64,000 nt of DNA from UBA6168 sp041741095 (GTDB lineage: Bacteria > Bacteroidota > Bacteroidia > Chitinophagales > Saprospiraceae), in contig JBGSKQ010000135.1 in NCBI GenBank assembly GCA_041741095.1, positions 1 through 64,000 of the forward strand, given 5' to 3'. Both the position numbers and the translations under genes were made by a program. The notes under the pieces are model-generated. The model saw only the letters and a program-made list of their open reading frames with translations, ran no database searches and was not told the DNA's origin. Below, piece after piece: positions 46,048-55,318 of the stretch (position 1 is its first letter; every line of letters begins with the position of its first letter).

Positions 46048-46839
46048 TTAATGCGCAATCAACTGCCTTGTAGCAGTAGCTTTTTCAGTTTTGAGGGTAA
46101 AAAAGTAAGCACCGGAACTTTGGAAAATATCCCTTTTAACGGGGATGGAGTTTCTTCCGGCGGCAAACATAGCGTTTTGTTCTAAAACCACTTTGCCTGT
46201 ATTGTCAAATATGCTCAATTGAGCCTGAGTAGAAGATTTGAGGTCAAAATTGATGTAAGTAATTTCTGTGAAAGGGTTGGGGCTGTTTTGGTACAAAGTA
46301 AAATCAATTGTTTCAGTTTCTGTGCTGGCATTTGGCCCGCCAACCAGTACCGTGCCGTTCTGGATTTCAACTTCCAGTTCCCCATTATTGGATGCAATTT
46401 CAATTGGGAAAAAGGTGGAAGTTGAAGCAGTGTCAGCAGCAATTTGTACCGATGAACTTGAATAGAGTGGCCCAATCGCTTTAAATTTTATCGAAAAAAT
46501 AGTGGCCATATCATCAACGGAAACCCCGGCAGCCAAAACATCTTCCCAGTAGAAGCGAATTTTGCCGCCCGATGCGTTCATCAGGTTAAAATTGCCAGAA
46601 GTGGATATATCTGGCAAACCCCAGTCCTGCACACTGATGTATTCCAAAACGGTGCTATCCCAAAACAAGGCAAACTGGGCAGCAACCACATCGTCAAAAT
46701 CGTCAACTTTTATTTCCATGATAAAAGTTTCCTGTGGCTGCACCGTCATGTCTTCTGATTTAACAGTGACCTGTTGGGCAGTTAAATTAGCCGTCAGAAA
46801 ACATGCTAAAAGAAGGGATAACGTATTTAATTTTTTCAT
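46048..46839 (-). CDS. Small T9SS cargo with one cohesin-like domain and type A sorting domain
   Basis: 263 residues from the ATG at 46839 (MKKLNTLSLLLACFLTANLT, signal peptide). Residues ~22-165 form one cohesin-like domain (VQPQETFIMEIKVDDFDDVV, FWDSTVLEYISVQDWGLPDI, SIKFKAIGP). The last ~80 residues (LYQNSPNPFTEITYINFDL, GKVVLEQNAMFAAGRN, GAYFFTLKTEKATATRQLIA) are the type A T9SS sorting domain, normally cut off as the protein is attached to surface lipopolysaccharide. It lies between the two giant genes, same strand, with about 100-170 bp gaps. Confidence 0.88.
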   Translation of the reverse strand: MKKLNTLSLLLACFLTANLTAQQVTVKSEDMTVQPQETFIMEIKVDDFDDVVAAQFALFWDSTVLEYISVQDWGLPDISTSGNFNLMNASGGKIRFYWEDVLAAGVSVDDMATIFSIKFKAIGPLYSSSSVQIAADTASTSTFFPIEIASNNGELEVEIQNGTVLVGGPNASTETETIDFTLYQNSPNPFTEITYINFDLKSSTQAQLSIFDNTGKVVLEQNAMFAAGRNSIPVKRDIFQSSGAYFFTLKTEKATATRQLIAH

Positions 46840-46949
46840 ATCCAAAAGTTAAGCAAGTAGTTTGCCAAAATTGAAGATGTTGAAAACTTGGCTGTTGGCA
46901 GGCCAAACCATTGGGATCCGATCCGCCAACAACCAAGTTATTCTATCCA

Positions 46950-49900
46950 TTATTCAATCACTATCATTTTGCGGGTGGCTGTACCGGACTTCGTCTCCAA
47001 AGCATAGTACAACACGCCGTGCGAAGGCAATTCGTTGCTGTTAAAAACAAGCTCGTTGTAGCCTTTGGCAAATTCACGCTCCACCACGTTCAGCACTTTT
47101 CCTGAAATATCCGTGATAGTCAATTTTGCCTTTCCGCTTTCTGGCAGGTCAAAACCAATCACCGTTTGGCCCTTGAAAGGGTTGGGCGTGTTTTGGTACA
47201 ATTCAAAATCGGTGTTCCTATTTCCTTTGAAATTGAGCTGCACATTCAACATTTCGCTTTCCAAATCATAAGCTTCTGCGCTTATAATGCGGGAATTGAT
47301 GCCAATCATGTCGCTCAATTTTCCATTCTCCTGAACTTGGAACACCAGACTGAACAACTCACTGTTGGCCGTATTGGCGTCGCCATTCCAACTGGTGGTG
47401 ATGGCTCCGTTTTCCAGCAAGGCAAAGCCAAAGTTGTCTTCTTGTGCCACGCCTGGCAGCACTTCCCTTAGTTTCAAGGACTGCTTGTCGAAGTTCAAGG
47501 TAAATTGGTAACCCAAAAGTGCCATGTCGGCAGCTTTGAAGGATACAGTTACCTCCTCACCGGTGTTTAACAACCGATCTTCTGCTATGATATTGAACGT
47601 CCCTTTAGCATTGCGCTCTTCGTTGCCTGCGGCGATATTGGCAGCGGCACTGCCGTTCACATCACCAATTTTTACTGCCACAAAATTTGCATCCAGCAAG
47701 TCATCGGCGATATTGTTGATGCTGATAGCTTCCGGGAAGGTTTCAAACCAAGGATTGGCAGGCTGTGGGAACACATATTGTTTTTCCACAAATCGCCAGG
47801 AAGTATTATTGGCCAAATCGCCCGAAATCTGGAGGATCAGTTTCCTGAGTTCTACCAAATCCAGCGTAGTAACGGTGTTCGAATGGTTTGCATCCGCAGC
47901 AATAATCTTATAAGGAGAATCCAGTTGTTGGACACCCAGGATGTGCTTGCTGATAAGGACGAGGTCGTAAGTAGTGACGCCGTTCATCATGTCGTCATCC
48001 TTGGAAGGAGTAACTGTTACGTCGTTCCCAAGCGGGATAGCCGCAAAATTGAACATGCCATTATTCCCTGTCAAAACTGAGGCGCTGCTTTGGCCGCTCA
48101 TATCCACGTTTACGCCTTCCACAGATTCATTATCCTCATTAGCAATTGCACCGCCAACGTTCACAGACAGCGTGTCGTCTCCGCTACACTGGTTCATGTT
48201 GGCCTGTATCGTCACGTTGGTCACACAGTAGTCCTGATTGCCAGCCGCATCCGTTACCCACATTTCCACAGGTTGTTGGCCAAGGTCAGCGCAGGTATAG
48301 ACCCTGCCAGAGTCGGCTACGTTTGCGGAGAAGGAGTATTTCAAGCCGCCTGGGCAGTTGTCAAAGCTACCAGCATTGAAGTCGGAAGCCCATGTTTGAA
48401 CCATGGCAGGATTAATTACCATCAATTCTATGATAAGGCCGCTTTTGCAATATGGTGTAGGCTTTTTGCAATCCCTTACACTAACGGTGGTTTCACAAGC
48501 TGTCTGGTTGTTGCAATTGTCTTGGGCTGTATATCTGACATCATAAGTACCAGGGCCTACGTTCGGAAACACGGTGAAACCATTTACAGGCGAACCGCTT
48601 TCAATTTGTACTGTACCTGCATTTGTCCAGGTGCTGCCGAATTTGATTTCAGCTTTTATGCTATAAAATGGGCTGCACTCACTGATATCCGGAATGGGTA
48701 ATTGCAAACCTGTTGTGCAAGTATTTCCAGTAATACAAACATCAGGCACTTGGCAATCCACAAAAACAGGGTCAACCGTATCAATCACCTTGATGACTTG
48801 GTCGTAAGCGATGTAGCCATCCCACGGGTCGCTGTCCAGGTCGGTATCAGGATTGGTTATCTGGTTGGCAATGGCCGAGTTGGGTTTTGAAGTTGCGTTC
48901 CAACTGTCACGGAAGGTGCGGTTGTCGCAGTCGCCGTCACCGTCCAAATCGCAAAGCGGGAAGGATAGGCCCAGCTGATTTTCTGGTGCTTCGATTACCT
49001 CCTGGTCAATGTTTCCACCTACCACGCACCAGTTGATGATCGTCCACTTGCGCACGATTTTGTAGCAGGCATCAGGCACGACGGTGTAAACTATATCGTC
49101 ATAAGAAATGGCAACCAATTCGCAGGTTTCAAAGAAAATCTCGGGGTCGCCAAAGTCAGGAACGGTCGTGCCGCAGTTTACGGTAATATCGGCAGGGAAT
49201 TCCACCACCCAATCGGACACGTGGTCCACAAAAATTTGTTGTGTACAGCCATTTCCAGCCGACTGGTTGCCCTTATCATCCACCGCTTTGAAATTGCGGG
49301 TAATAACACCTTCCAGGCATTGATCCAGGTTGATATTGGTAGTCCTAATCAACTCGAAATCACAGTTGTCATAAAAAGTAGCCACTCCAAAATAGGAGTC
49401 GAGATATTCACTTTGTGCCACTTGATCAGGTGCCAGGTTGTTCAGCGGAATTTCCAAATTGTTGCCATACCAATCACAAGTGATGCGTTTGTTTGGCGGG
49501 CACGTTACAAGTGTAGGTGGAATTTTGTCATTGACAATGGCTGTTACCATGCAAGTATTGGCATTGCCAAAGCAATCAACTGCACTGAAAACAACCATCA
49601 CCGTATCACCTACATCTTCGCAGCAAAACACAACGGAGGGGCCAAAAACGGTGTCATCGTGGCCATCGTTGCAGGGGTCTTCCATCCTGCGCACTTCAAA
49701 ATGATCCAGGCAGCAGTTATCGTAGCTGCCATCGTCAAAAGTTTGGGCAAAAACAACAGCCCTTCCGTCGGTAGAAAGGTTTACATCCGTTATTTCATCG
49801 CAAACAGCCACTGGGGCGACGTTGTCAACCACCGTCACCGGAACCAGTAAGGTAGTTTGATTGCCGCAGCCATCGTTGGCCTGATAAGTTATATTGTGTA

Positions 49901-51209
49901 CACCCAAAGGCAAACCTGGGGGCGGGATTAGGCCGCCTTGATTTCCATTGCCACCGCTCAAATAGATGGCTTCGCCCACTGGCGTGATGATTTTTACATA
50001 AACATCCGTACAGTTGTCAGTCAATACAGTCGGAGGCAAAAGGAAATCCTGGGATTTGCATCCTTGCGCACCCTGAACATTGGCACTAACAGAAAATGGG
50101 GGACGCTCGATGAATGGTTTTACCTCGTCTAAAATCTTGATCACTTGCACATTGTCCTCGCCACCTACGCCAGAGGTGACCACAGCGCCCGTACACCAAT
50201 CGAGCACTGTCCAAGTCCTGATGATTTTGAACAAATCACCACAAGTTTGAAGGATCTGATCATTCTTGGAACTGACATATTTACAATGCTCGCCTTGCAC
50301 GTTGGCCACGATGCCTGAGCCAGTCAGTTGTAGCACATCAGCATCATCGAGGCCATTGCCGGGGCAGCCGTTGCCGCCATTGGCGACGTTGGTGCTGTTG
50401 ATGCTTACTATGTCGTTGAACGATTGATCGCTATCGTCGCAATCAGGGTTCAAATTGACATCAATCACAAGGCTTGTGGCGGGTTTTGTATCCGTAATGT
50501 ACGGATGCAAAGCTGTAGCGGCCGTAATATTTGGATAAGCGCCATATTGCTCGCAAGACCAAATAATGTCATTTGGAAAATCCACCTGATTTGGACGCTG
50601 AACGTATATTACTTGTGTACAGGCTGCCGAGACATTGGCCCAATTGTCAACTGCCACATAACTGCGGGTAATAGTCGCATAGCCATTTGAACAAATATTG
50701 GCTGCGTTCACTACTTCGTTGGTCAGCTGAATTTCAGGATCCGGATCGCAGTTGTCCACAGCAGTGGGCAGGCCCACTTGGCTGATGTCAGCCGAGCATT
50801 GGATCGTGATATCGGAACAAGTAATAACTGGTGGCAACTTGTCTTCAATGTGCATATTGCCCCAACAAGAGTTATTGGAAGTAAGGTCGGTAATAGTTGC
50901 CACCAGGTTGGCACCAAAGTGCTGGCTGGCATCGGTGACGGCAACTTGGTTAACTCCAGAAGCAATAATGGTAAGTCCTTTTTTGATCGTGATGTTGTAG
51001 TCGTGGCCGGGGGTCGGTGTCCCTTCAAGGATCATGTCGGCGTAGATGATGGCCTGGCAAAGGTTGGGGGTACCATCTACGGAAACTTGTACGTTGTCGT
51101 TGCAAACCATCGTTTGCGCTGAGACATAGCTATGGCCAAACCATAGCATTACAATTGGTAATAATGCCCTGAAACGAAGCGGCATTTTTGTAAAATTCGA
51201 AGTAAGCAT
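46950..51209 (-). CDS. 1419-aa T9SS cargo with HYR-like repeats, dockerin, cohesin-like and type A sorting domains
   Basis: Signal peptide near the start (RALLPIVMLWFGHSYVSA; ATGs at 51209 or 51185). Most of the protein is HYR/Ig-like repeats (DKLPPVITCSDITIQC, VVDNVAPVAVCDEI). Near residue 1030 a CNA-B-like module (VEGVNVDMSGQSS) leads into a type I dockerin at ~1066-1130: the first loop is degenerate (Met at ligand position 5), the second is good (DANHSNTVTTLD). A cohesin-like domain (~1190-1320) and a type A T9SS sorting domain (YQNTPNPFKGQTVIGFDL ... GTATRKMIVIE) complete it. Dockerin and cohesin in one surface protein suggest it can assemble with its neighbours. Confidence 0.88.
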   Translation of the reverse strand: MLTSNFTKMPLRFRALLPIVMLWFGHSYVSAQTMVCNDNVQVSVDGTPNLCQAIIYADMILEGTPTPGHDYNITIKKGLTIIASGVNQVAVTDASQHFGANLVATITDLTSNNSCWGNMHIEDKLPPVITCSDITIQCSADISQVGLPTAVDNCDPDPEIQLTNEVVNAANICSNGYATITRSYVAVDNWANVSAACTQVIYVQRPNQVDFPNDIIWSCEQYGAYPNITAATALHPYITDTKPATSLVIDVNLNPDCDDSDQSFNDIVSINSTNVANGGNGCPGNGLDDADVLQLTGSGIVANVQGEHCKYVSSKNDQILQTCGDLFKIIRTWTVLDWCTGAVVTSGVGGEDNVQVIKILDEVKPFIERPPFSVSANVQGAQGCKSQDFLLPPTVLTDNCTDVYVKIITPVGEAIYLSGGNGNQGGLIPPPGLPLGVHNITYQANDGCGNQTTLLVPVTVVDNVAPVAVCDEITDVNLSTDGRAVVFAQTFDDGSYDNCCLDHFEVRRMEDPCNDGHDDTVFGPSVVFCCEDVGDTVMVVFSAVDCFGNANTCMVTAIVNDKIPPTLVTCPPNKRITCDWYGNNLEIPLNNLAPDQVAQSEYLDSYFGVATFYDNCDFELIRTTNINLDQCLEGVITRNFKAVDDKGNQSAGNGCTQQIFVDHVSDWVVEFPADITVNCGTTVPDFGDPEIFFETCELVAISYDDIVYTVVPDACYKIVRKWTIINWCVVGGNIDQEVIEAPENQLGLSFPLCDLDGDGDCDNRTFRDSWNATSKPNSAIANQITNPDTDLDSDPWDGYIAYDQVIKVIDTVDPVFVDCQVPDVCITGNTCTTGLQLPIPDISECSPFYSIKAEIKFGSTWTNAGTVQIESGSPVNGFTVFPNVGPGTYDVRYTAQDNCNNQTACETTVSVRDCKKPTPYCKSGLIIELMVINPAMVQTWASDFNAGSFDNCPGGLKYSFSANVADSGRVYTCADLGQQPVEMWVTDAAGNQDYCVTNVTIQANMNQCSGDDTLSVNVGGAIANEDNESVEGVNVDMSGQSSASVLTGNNGMFNFAAIPLGNDVTVTPSKDDDMMNGVTTYDLVLISKHILGVQQLDSPYKIIAADANHSNTVTTLDLVELRKLILQISGDLANNTSWRFVEKQYVFPQPANPWFETFPEAISINNIADDLLDANFVAVKIGDVNGSAAANIAAGNEERNAKGTFNIIAEDRLLNTGEEVTVSFKAADMALLGYQFTLNFDKQSLKLREVLPGVAQEDNFGFALLENGAITTSWNGDANTANSELFSLVFQVQENGKLSDMIGINSRIISAEAYDLESEMLNVQLNFKGNRNTDFELYQNTPNPFKGQTVIGFDLPESGKAKLTITDISGKVLNVVEREFAKGYNELVFNSNELPSHGVLYYALETKSGTATRKMIVIE

Positions 51210-51743
51210 GTGATTATAATTTGTTAATAGTGTGATGGGCCTTAGATGAAATGCCGGGGCATTGCCATCAAGGCTTGATCATGAATCAGTGTAAGTATCG
51301 GCTTGCCGCCTGACAATGAACTAAATAACACAGACCCGCCAAATAATCAGCGCCGCTATTTTTTGAGCAGTAAGAATATTACTGTCGCAAAAAAGCGATC
51401 TGGTCAGTTAGACTACAAGAAAGCAAACTTGAATCCGGAAAATAGGAAAACAGTAAAGGAGAATAGGAAAGTGTAGAAAGGATTGGAGTGTACTTTTTGT
51501 AGTTCATGGGAAAAAAAATTTCTATTAACGGGACAAAATTAAAAACTTCCGCCGGATTCCAAAACCCTGATTAAGAATTCTGGAACGCTTACAACTACAA
51601 ATTTCGCTCAACCAAATCTTTCAATAATACCCGATGAGGGGTATTTTACACTTAACAAGAAAATGAGGGGCAATTTTCATATTTAATTCAACCATTATGC
51701 CAATCAGCCAATTGTTGAAAAATACTTTATAAAAAAATCTATT
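51210..51743. other. Intergenic region upstream of the cohesin/dockerin cluster
   Basis: 534 bp with no gene that I can support. It is AT-rich and contains a promoter candidate (51534-51563). Distance from there to the gene start leaves an untranslated leader of about 320 nt. The response-regulator gene ends at its right side. Confidence 0.5.
51534..51563 (-). promoter_or_regulatory. Candidate promoter for the cohesin/dockerin cluster
   Basis: On the minus strand TTTG (51563-51560), 18 nt, TAATTTTG (51541-51534), matching the Bacteroidetes -33/-7 pattern. Not tested against background frequency in AT-rich DNA. Confidence 0.35.
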
Positions 51744-52427
51744 TCAAATCAAATTGTGCTCGTAGGCCAGCTTTATCAGGCTTGCAGTACTGTTTACGCC
51801 TACTTTGTGCATGATGTTTTTACGGTGAACGCTCACAGTCTGATCACTGATATAGAGTTCACGGGCAATCTCCTTGTTGCTCATGGCCAGGGCCACCAGC
51901 TTCAGCACCTCGATTTCCCGCTTGGTCAGTTTGAACTTTTTTACAAAACGGTCACTAAAGTCCACACTGAGCTTGCCTTCGTGCATGAAACGGGTATGGG
52001 TGCCTGTGCGATTGGTAAGCGTCAAGCCTTCACCCAGATAGGTATTGCCCATCATCACAGCTTCAATAGCGGCGTACAATTCCGAAATGTTGTTGGATTT
52101 GAGCAAGTACCCATCGGCTCCAGATTTGAAAGCCGCTTTCACGATTTTCGATTCGTCGTACATGCTCAAAGTGATGATAAGCAGGGTGGAACCTTTTTCT
52201 TTTAGTTGCGAAATGACTTCCATGCCATCCATATCGGGCAGGTTCATATCGAGCAGCAGCAGGTCGGCCTCCACTTCGCTGGCCAGTTTGATGATGCCAT
52301 TCCCGGTGCCTGCCTCGCCTACAATTTGAAAATCAAAATTCTCGGCTTTTTTCAAGACCGTTTTCAACCCCTCTATAAAAATCTGGTGATCGTCAGCAAT
52401 CAGGACTCTTAGTGTTGGAACATCCAT
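51744..52427 (-). CDS. LuxR/NarL-type response regulator
   Basis: 227 residues. Receiver domain (1-125): acidic pair D12-D13 (IADDHQIF), phospho-acceptor D60 (LLLLDMNLPDMDG) and the late Lys in GADGYLLKS. Output domain (~165-227): LuxR-type HTH (LTKREIEVLKLVALAMSNKE, IARELYISDQTVSVHRKNI). It binds DNA when phosphorylated by a histidine kinase, which is not in the window. It lies just upstream of the surface-protein cluster on the same strand, so it may control that cluster, but there is a 535-bp gap and this link is inferred. Confidence 0.92.
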   Translation of the reverse strand: MDVPTLRVLIADDHQIFIEGLKTVLKKAENFDFQIVGEAGTGNGIIKLASEVEADLLLLDMNLPDMDGMEVISQLKEKGSTLLIITLSMYDESKIVKAAFKSGADGYLLKSNNISELYAAIEAVMMGNTYLGEGLTLTNRTGTHTRFMHEGKLSVDFSDRFVKKFKLTKREIEVLKLVALAMSNKEIARELYISDQTVSVHRKNIMHKVGVNSTASLIKLAYEHNLI

Positions 52428-52606
52428 TCCTCTATGTTTGGGATAATTTGTTAAAATGAACCATCCAAAAGGACGGGCTCGTATTTTAAATGTAAAGAAT
52501 ACTTATTAATGAAAATATAATGCCATTAAAATCGGTTGGGATGTCATTTTGGGAAATGGGGGAAAGGTTGAGGCGTTAAAATAATACTTTGTTCAATTTA
52601 GGGGAT

Positions 52607-53602
52607 TCAAACTTTGAGGTGCGAATCTGCATCCAGTACTTTATTTTTTTCACCTTGATAAAGGGCATAATTAAAACCCTTTTGGATGCTAAAAGCTCCA
52701 GTCTCCCCCTGTTTATTGGCTGCAATAAAGCCTACCTGGAAATCTTTAAAGCCCTTTTGTTTTTTAATGATTCGGTGGATGGCTTCTTCGCAGGCTGCCT
52801 GTGGGCTGCTTCCTTGCCGCATTAATTCAACGATCAGAAAAGAACCCAGCATTTTTAACACCGCCTCGCCCAGGCCAGTAGCTGCTGCGCCGCCTACTTC
52901 GTTGTCAACATACATACCGGCGCCAATAATGGGCGAGTCCCCCACCCTGCCCCGCATTTTGAAGGCCAATCCACTGGTGGTGCAAGCCCCGGCCATATCG
53001 CCGTTTTTATCAATAGTCAACATGCCAATGGTATCATGCAGTTCTACATTGATTTTCGGCTCATACTTCGACTGTTTTTTCCAGTCTTCCCATTCTTTTT
53101 GAGCCTTTTTGGTCAGGAGGTTTTCTTTTTGAAAGCCTTGGCCAAGGGCAAATTCCAGCGCACCTTCGGAAACCAGAATGATGTGCGGCGTTTCTTCCAT
53201 GATTTTTCTGGCCACTGAAATGGGGTGTTTGATATGCTCCAAAGAACAAACCGATCCGCAGTTGCCGTCCGGTGCCATGATGCAGGCATCTAAGGCGACC
53301 CTGCCGTCACGGTCGGGTAAGCCACCGAAGCCAACGGAAGTGATTTTTTCGTCTGCCTCGATGACCTTTACGCCATTTTCAACAGCATCCAAAGCCTTCC
53401 CCCCAGCAGAGAGAATTTTCCAGGCTTCCGCATTGGCTTTTTTCCCAAAATCCCAGGTGGAGATTGCCAACGGCAAGGTGGCCGTTGATGGCACCTTCGT
53501 TTTGGATTGGTTATCTGCACAGGCAGGAATGGAGCTAAGGCCAAGGCCCGCAGAAAGGGTGCTGAGGGCCGCCCTTGACATAAATTTGCGTCGTGAAAAC
53601 AT
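52607..53602 (-). CDS. N-terminal-nucleophile asparaginase / glycosylasparaginase family
   Basis: 331 residues from the ATG at 53602 (MFSRRKFMSRAALSTLSAGL, a Tat signal with RR); the frame is open to 53683. The precursor should cut itself before Thr191 (HDTIGMLTID), which becomes the nucleophile; MRGRVGDSPIIGAGMYVDN and GAAATGLGEAVLK match the family. Such enzymes hydrolyse N4-(beta-N-acetylglucosaminyl)-L-asparagine or isoaspartyl peptides. The glycosylasparaginase type is favoured by the Tat signal and length, pointing to periplasmic glycoprotein breakdown. It is divergent from the acyltransferase gene (65 bp). Confidence 0.9.
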   Translation of the reverse strand: MFSRRKFMSRAALSTLSAGLGLSSIPACADNQSKTKVPSTATLPLAISTWDFGKKANAEAWKILSAGGKALDAVENGVKVIEADEKITSVGFGGLPDRDGRVALDACIMAPDGNCGSVCSLEHIKHPISVARKIMEETPHIILVSEGALEFALGQGFQKENLLTKKAQKEWEDWKKQSKYEPKINVELHDTIGMLTIDKNGDMAGACTTSGLAFKMRGRVGDSPIIGAGMYVDNEVGGAAATGLGEAVLKMLGSFLIVELMRQGSSPQAACEEAIHRIIKKQKGFKDFQVGFIAANKQGETGAFSIQKGFNYALYQGEKNKVLDADSHLKV

Positions 53603-53667
53603 CTTTAGAATAGCTTTGCAAGGTTTCTGGCAAACATAGTGATAAATAATCCGCTTTTTCCCAAAGA

Positions 53668-54555
53668 ATGATGAACAGGACAATGCTTATTTTGGTAAAA
53701 CTTGCAGCAGCCATTGTTGGAGCAATGCCCTTACGTTTTTTATATGCTTTCTCAGATGTCTTGTTTCAACTGTTTTTTTATGTGTTCAAATATCGTTTCT
53801 CGGTTGTTTTCAAAAACCTGCAACATTCATTCCCCCAAAAAAACACCAATGAAATAAAAGCCATAGCGAAGCGGTTTTACAGGCATTTTTGCGACATACT
53901 GCTCGAAAGTGTAAAGGGGCTTTCCCTTCCAAAAACTGAACTCCAGCAGCGTTTTATTTACACCAACCCGGAAATTTTTGATTCTCTTTTTGAAAAAAAA
54001 CAAAGCGCCATCCTGCTCGGAAGCCACTTCGGAAACTGGGAATGGGGTGTACTTTCATTTCCCTTAGCCGTACACCACAAAGTCATCGGCATTTATAAAC
54101 CCTTGAAAAACAAAAAAATAGATGCTTACCTAAACCTGCTTCGGCAGCGCTGGGGTTTGCATTTGACGAGCATGAAACAGGCCAGCAGGGCCGTGGTCGA
54201 AAATCGTCATGAACCTTGCATTTTCGTGCTCATCGCCGACCAAACACCTTCCAACATCAGGAATGCCCATTGGGTCAATTTTTTGAACCAGGATACACCT
54301 TTCCTATCAGGCCCTGAAAAACTCGCCAGCAGAACGGGCTACCCTGTTTTTATTTTTGAAATAAAAAAAATGAAAAGAGGCCAATACGAAGTGACATTCC
54401 AATTGCTTTGCCAATCGCCAAAACAGGTAGCTGAATCCACCGTTACACAACTGTTTGCCGAAAAATTGGAACAGCAAATACGCTATGCCCCCGAATATTG
54501 GCTGTGGTCGCACCGGCGCTGGAAAAGGCAACGCCACAAGCAACCCTTAAATTGA
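53668..54555 (+). CDS. Lipid A acyltransferase family protein (LpxL/HtrB-like)
   Basis: 295 residues with one N-terminal membrane segment (LILVKLAAAIVGAMPLRFLY). The catalytic H-x4-E motif is H120-E125 (GSHFGNWEWG), followed by IGIYKPLKNKKID and VLIADQTPSN, both typical of lipid A late acyltransferases. It would transfer an acyl chain to a lipid A precursor at the inner membrane. Bacteroidetes lipid A is usually penta-acylated with a single such enzyme. The next gene starts 24 bp downstream, suggesting co-transcription. Confidence 0.9.
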   Translation: MMNRTMLILVKLAAAIVGAMPLRFLYAFSDVLFQLFFYVFKYRFSVVFKNLQHSFPQKNTNEIKAIAKRFYRHFCDILLESVKGLSLPKTELQQRFIYTNPEIFDSLFEKKQSAILLGSHFGNWEWGVLSFPLAVHHKVIGIYKPLKNKKIDAYLNLLRQRWGLHLTSMKQASRAVVENRHEPCIFVLIADQTPSNIRNAHWVNFLNQDTPFLSGPEKLASRTGYPVFIFEIKKMKRGQYEVTFQLLCQSPKQVAESTVTQLFAEKLEQQIRYAPEYWLWSHRRWKRQRHKQPLN

Positions 54556-54579
54556 CAGTTGTCTTTCACTTAAAAAGTC

Positions 54580-55236
54580 ATGAAACTATTATTCTGCCTT
54601 GCCTTTTGTGCGTTGGCCACCATCGAGTCGGCCTGCCAACATCATCCCGAATCAGAAAAAACTGTTTCAAAAACCCCAAAATTGGAACGCCAGGTCGGCG
54701 GCCCATGCGAATGTTGTGATGCCTGGAAGGAGGGCTTGCCAGAAAATTTGACGAACGAAACGCAAATTTCACCCCAAGGGGAGGTAGGCGAAGCGCTCGA
54801 AATCAGCGGGACTATTTTTCAAAAAGATGGGAAGACGCCCGCTAGCAACACTATATTATATGTGTACCACACCGATGCGGAGGGCTTTTACAGCGATGGG
54901 CCCAATTTTTCGGATTGTTCCAAACAGCACGGCCACCTTCGGGGTTGGATGAAAACAGGGAAAAACGGCGAGTACAAGTTCAGAACCATCCGCCCGGCCT
55001 CCTATCCAAATACTTCCTTCGAACAGCACATTCATCCAGTCATAAAAGAACCAGGGATAGCCGAGTATTGGATTGATGAATTTGTGTTTGACGACGACCC
55101 CAAACTGAACGAGAAGTACCGAAGCAACATGCAGGAAAGGGGGGGCAACGGCATTGTGGCCGTACAAAAAAATGCGGCAGGTGTTTGGGTAGGCAAGCGG
55201 GATATTATCCTGGGTAAAAACGTGCCTGGGTACTAA
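54580..55236 (+). CDS. Intradiol ring-cleavage dioxygenase-like protein, exported
   Basis: 218 residues. N-terminal signal MKLLFCLAFCALATIESACQ with a possible lipobox cysteine at 19. The beta-sandwich core (residues ~70-215) has LEISGTIFQKDGKTPASNTI and YVYHTDAEGFYS. The iron-ligand pattern is RPASYP ... HIHP: one Tyr and two His ligands are visible as in protocatechuate 3,4-dioxygenase; the second Tyr ligand cannot be assigned by eye. Secreted or lipoprotein relatives of this family are common in Bacteroidetes and their substrates are mostly unknown. Aromatic ring cleavage is therefore not assured. Confidence 0.8.
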   Translation: MKLLFCLAFCALATIESACQHHPESEKTVSKTPKLERQVGGPCECCDAWKEGLPENLTNETQISPQGEVGEALEISGTIFQKDGKTPASNTILYVYHTDAEGFYSDGPNFSDCSKQHGHLRGWMKTGKNGEYKFRTIRPASYPNTSFEQHIHPVIKEPGIAEYWIDEFVFDDDPKLNEKYRSNMQERGGNGIVAVQKNAAGVWVGKRDIILGKNVPGY

Positions 55237-55318
55237 TCATTTCATTTATTTTCGTCATTGTCAAATTGCTGGGAATTTCAATACTTTTACCTTTTTCAGC
55301 ACTTAAACCCATTTGGAA

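Noticed and set aside
48090..48701. 203-codon plus-strand frame
   Set aside because: Antisense to the 1419-aa dockerin protein; no family features.
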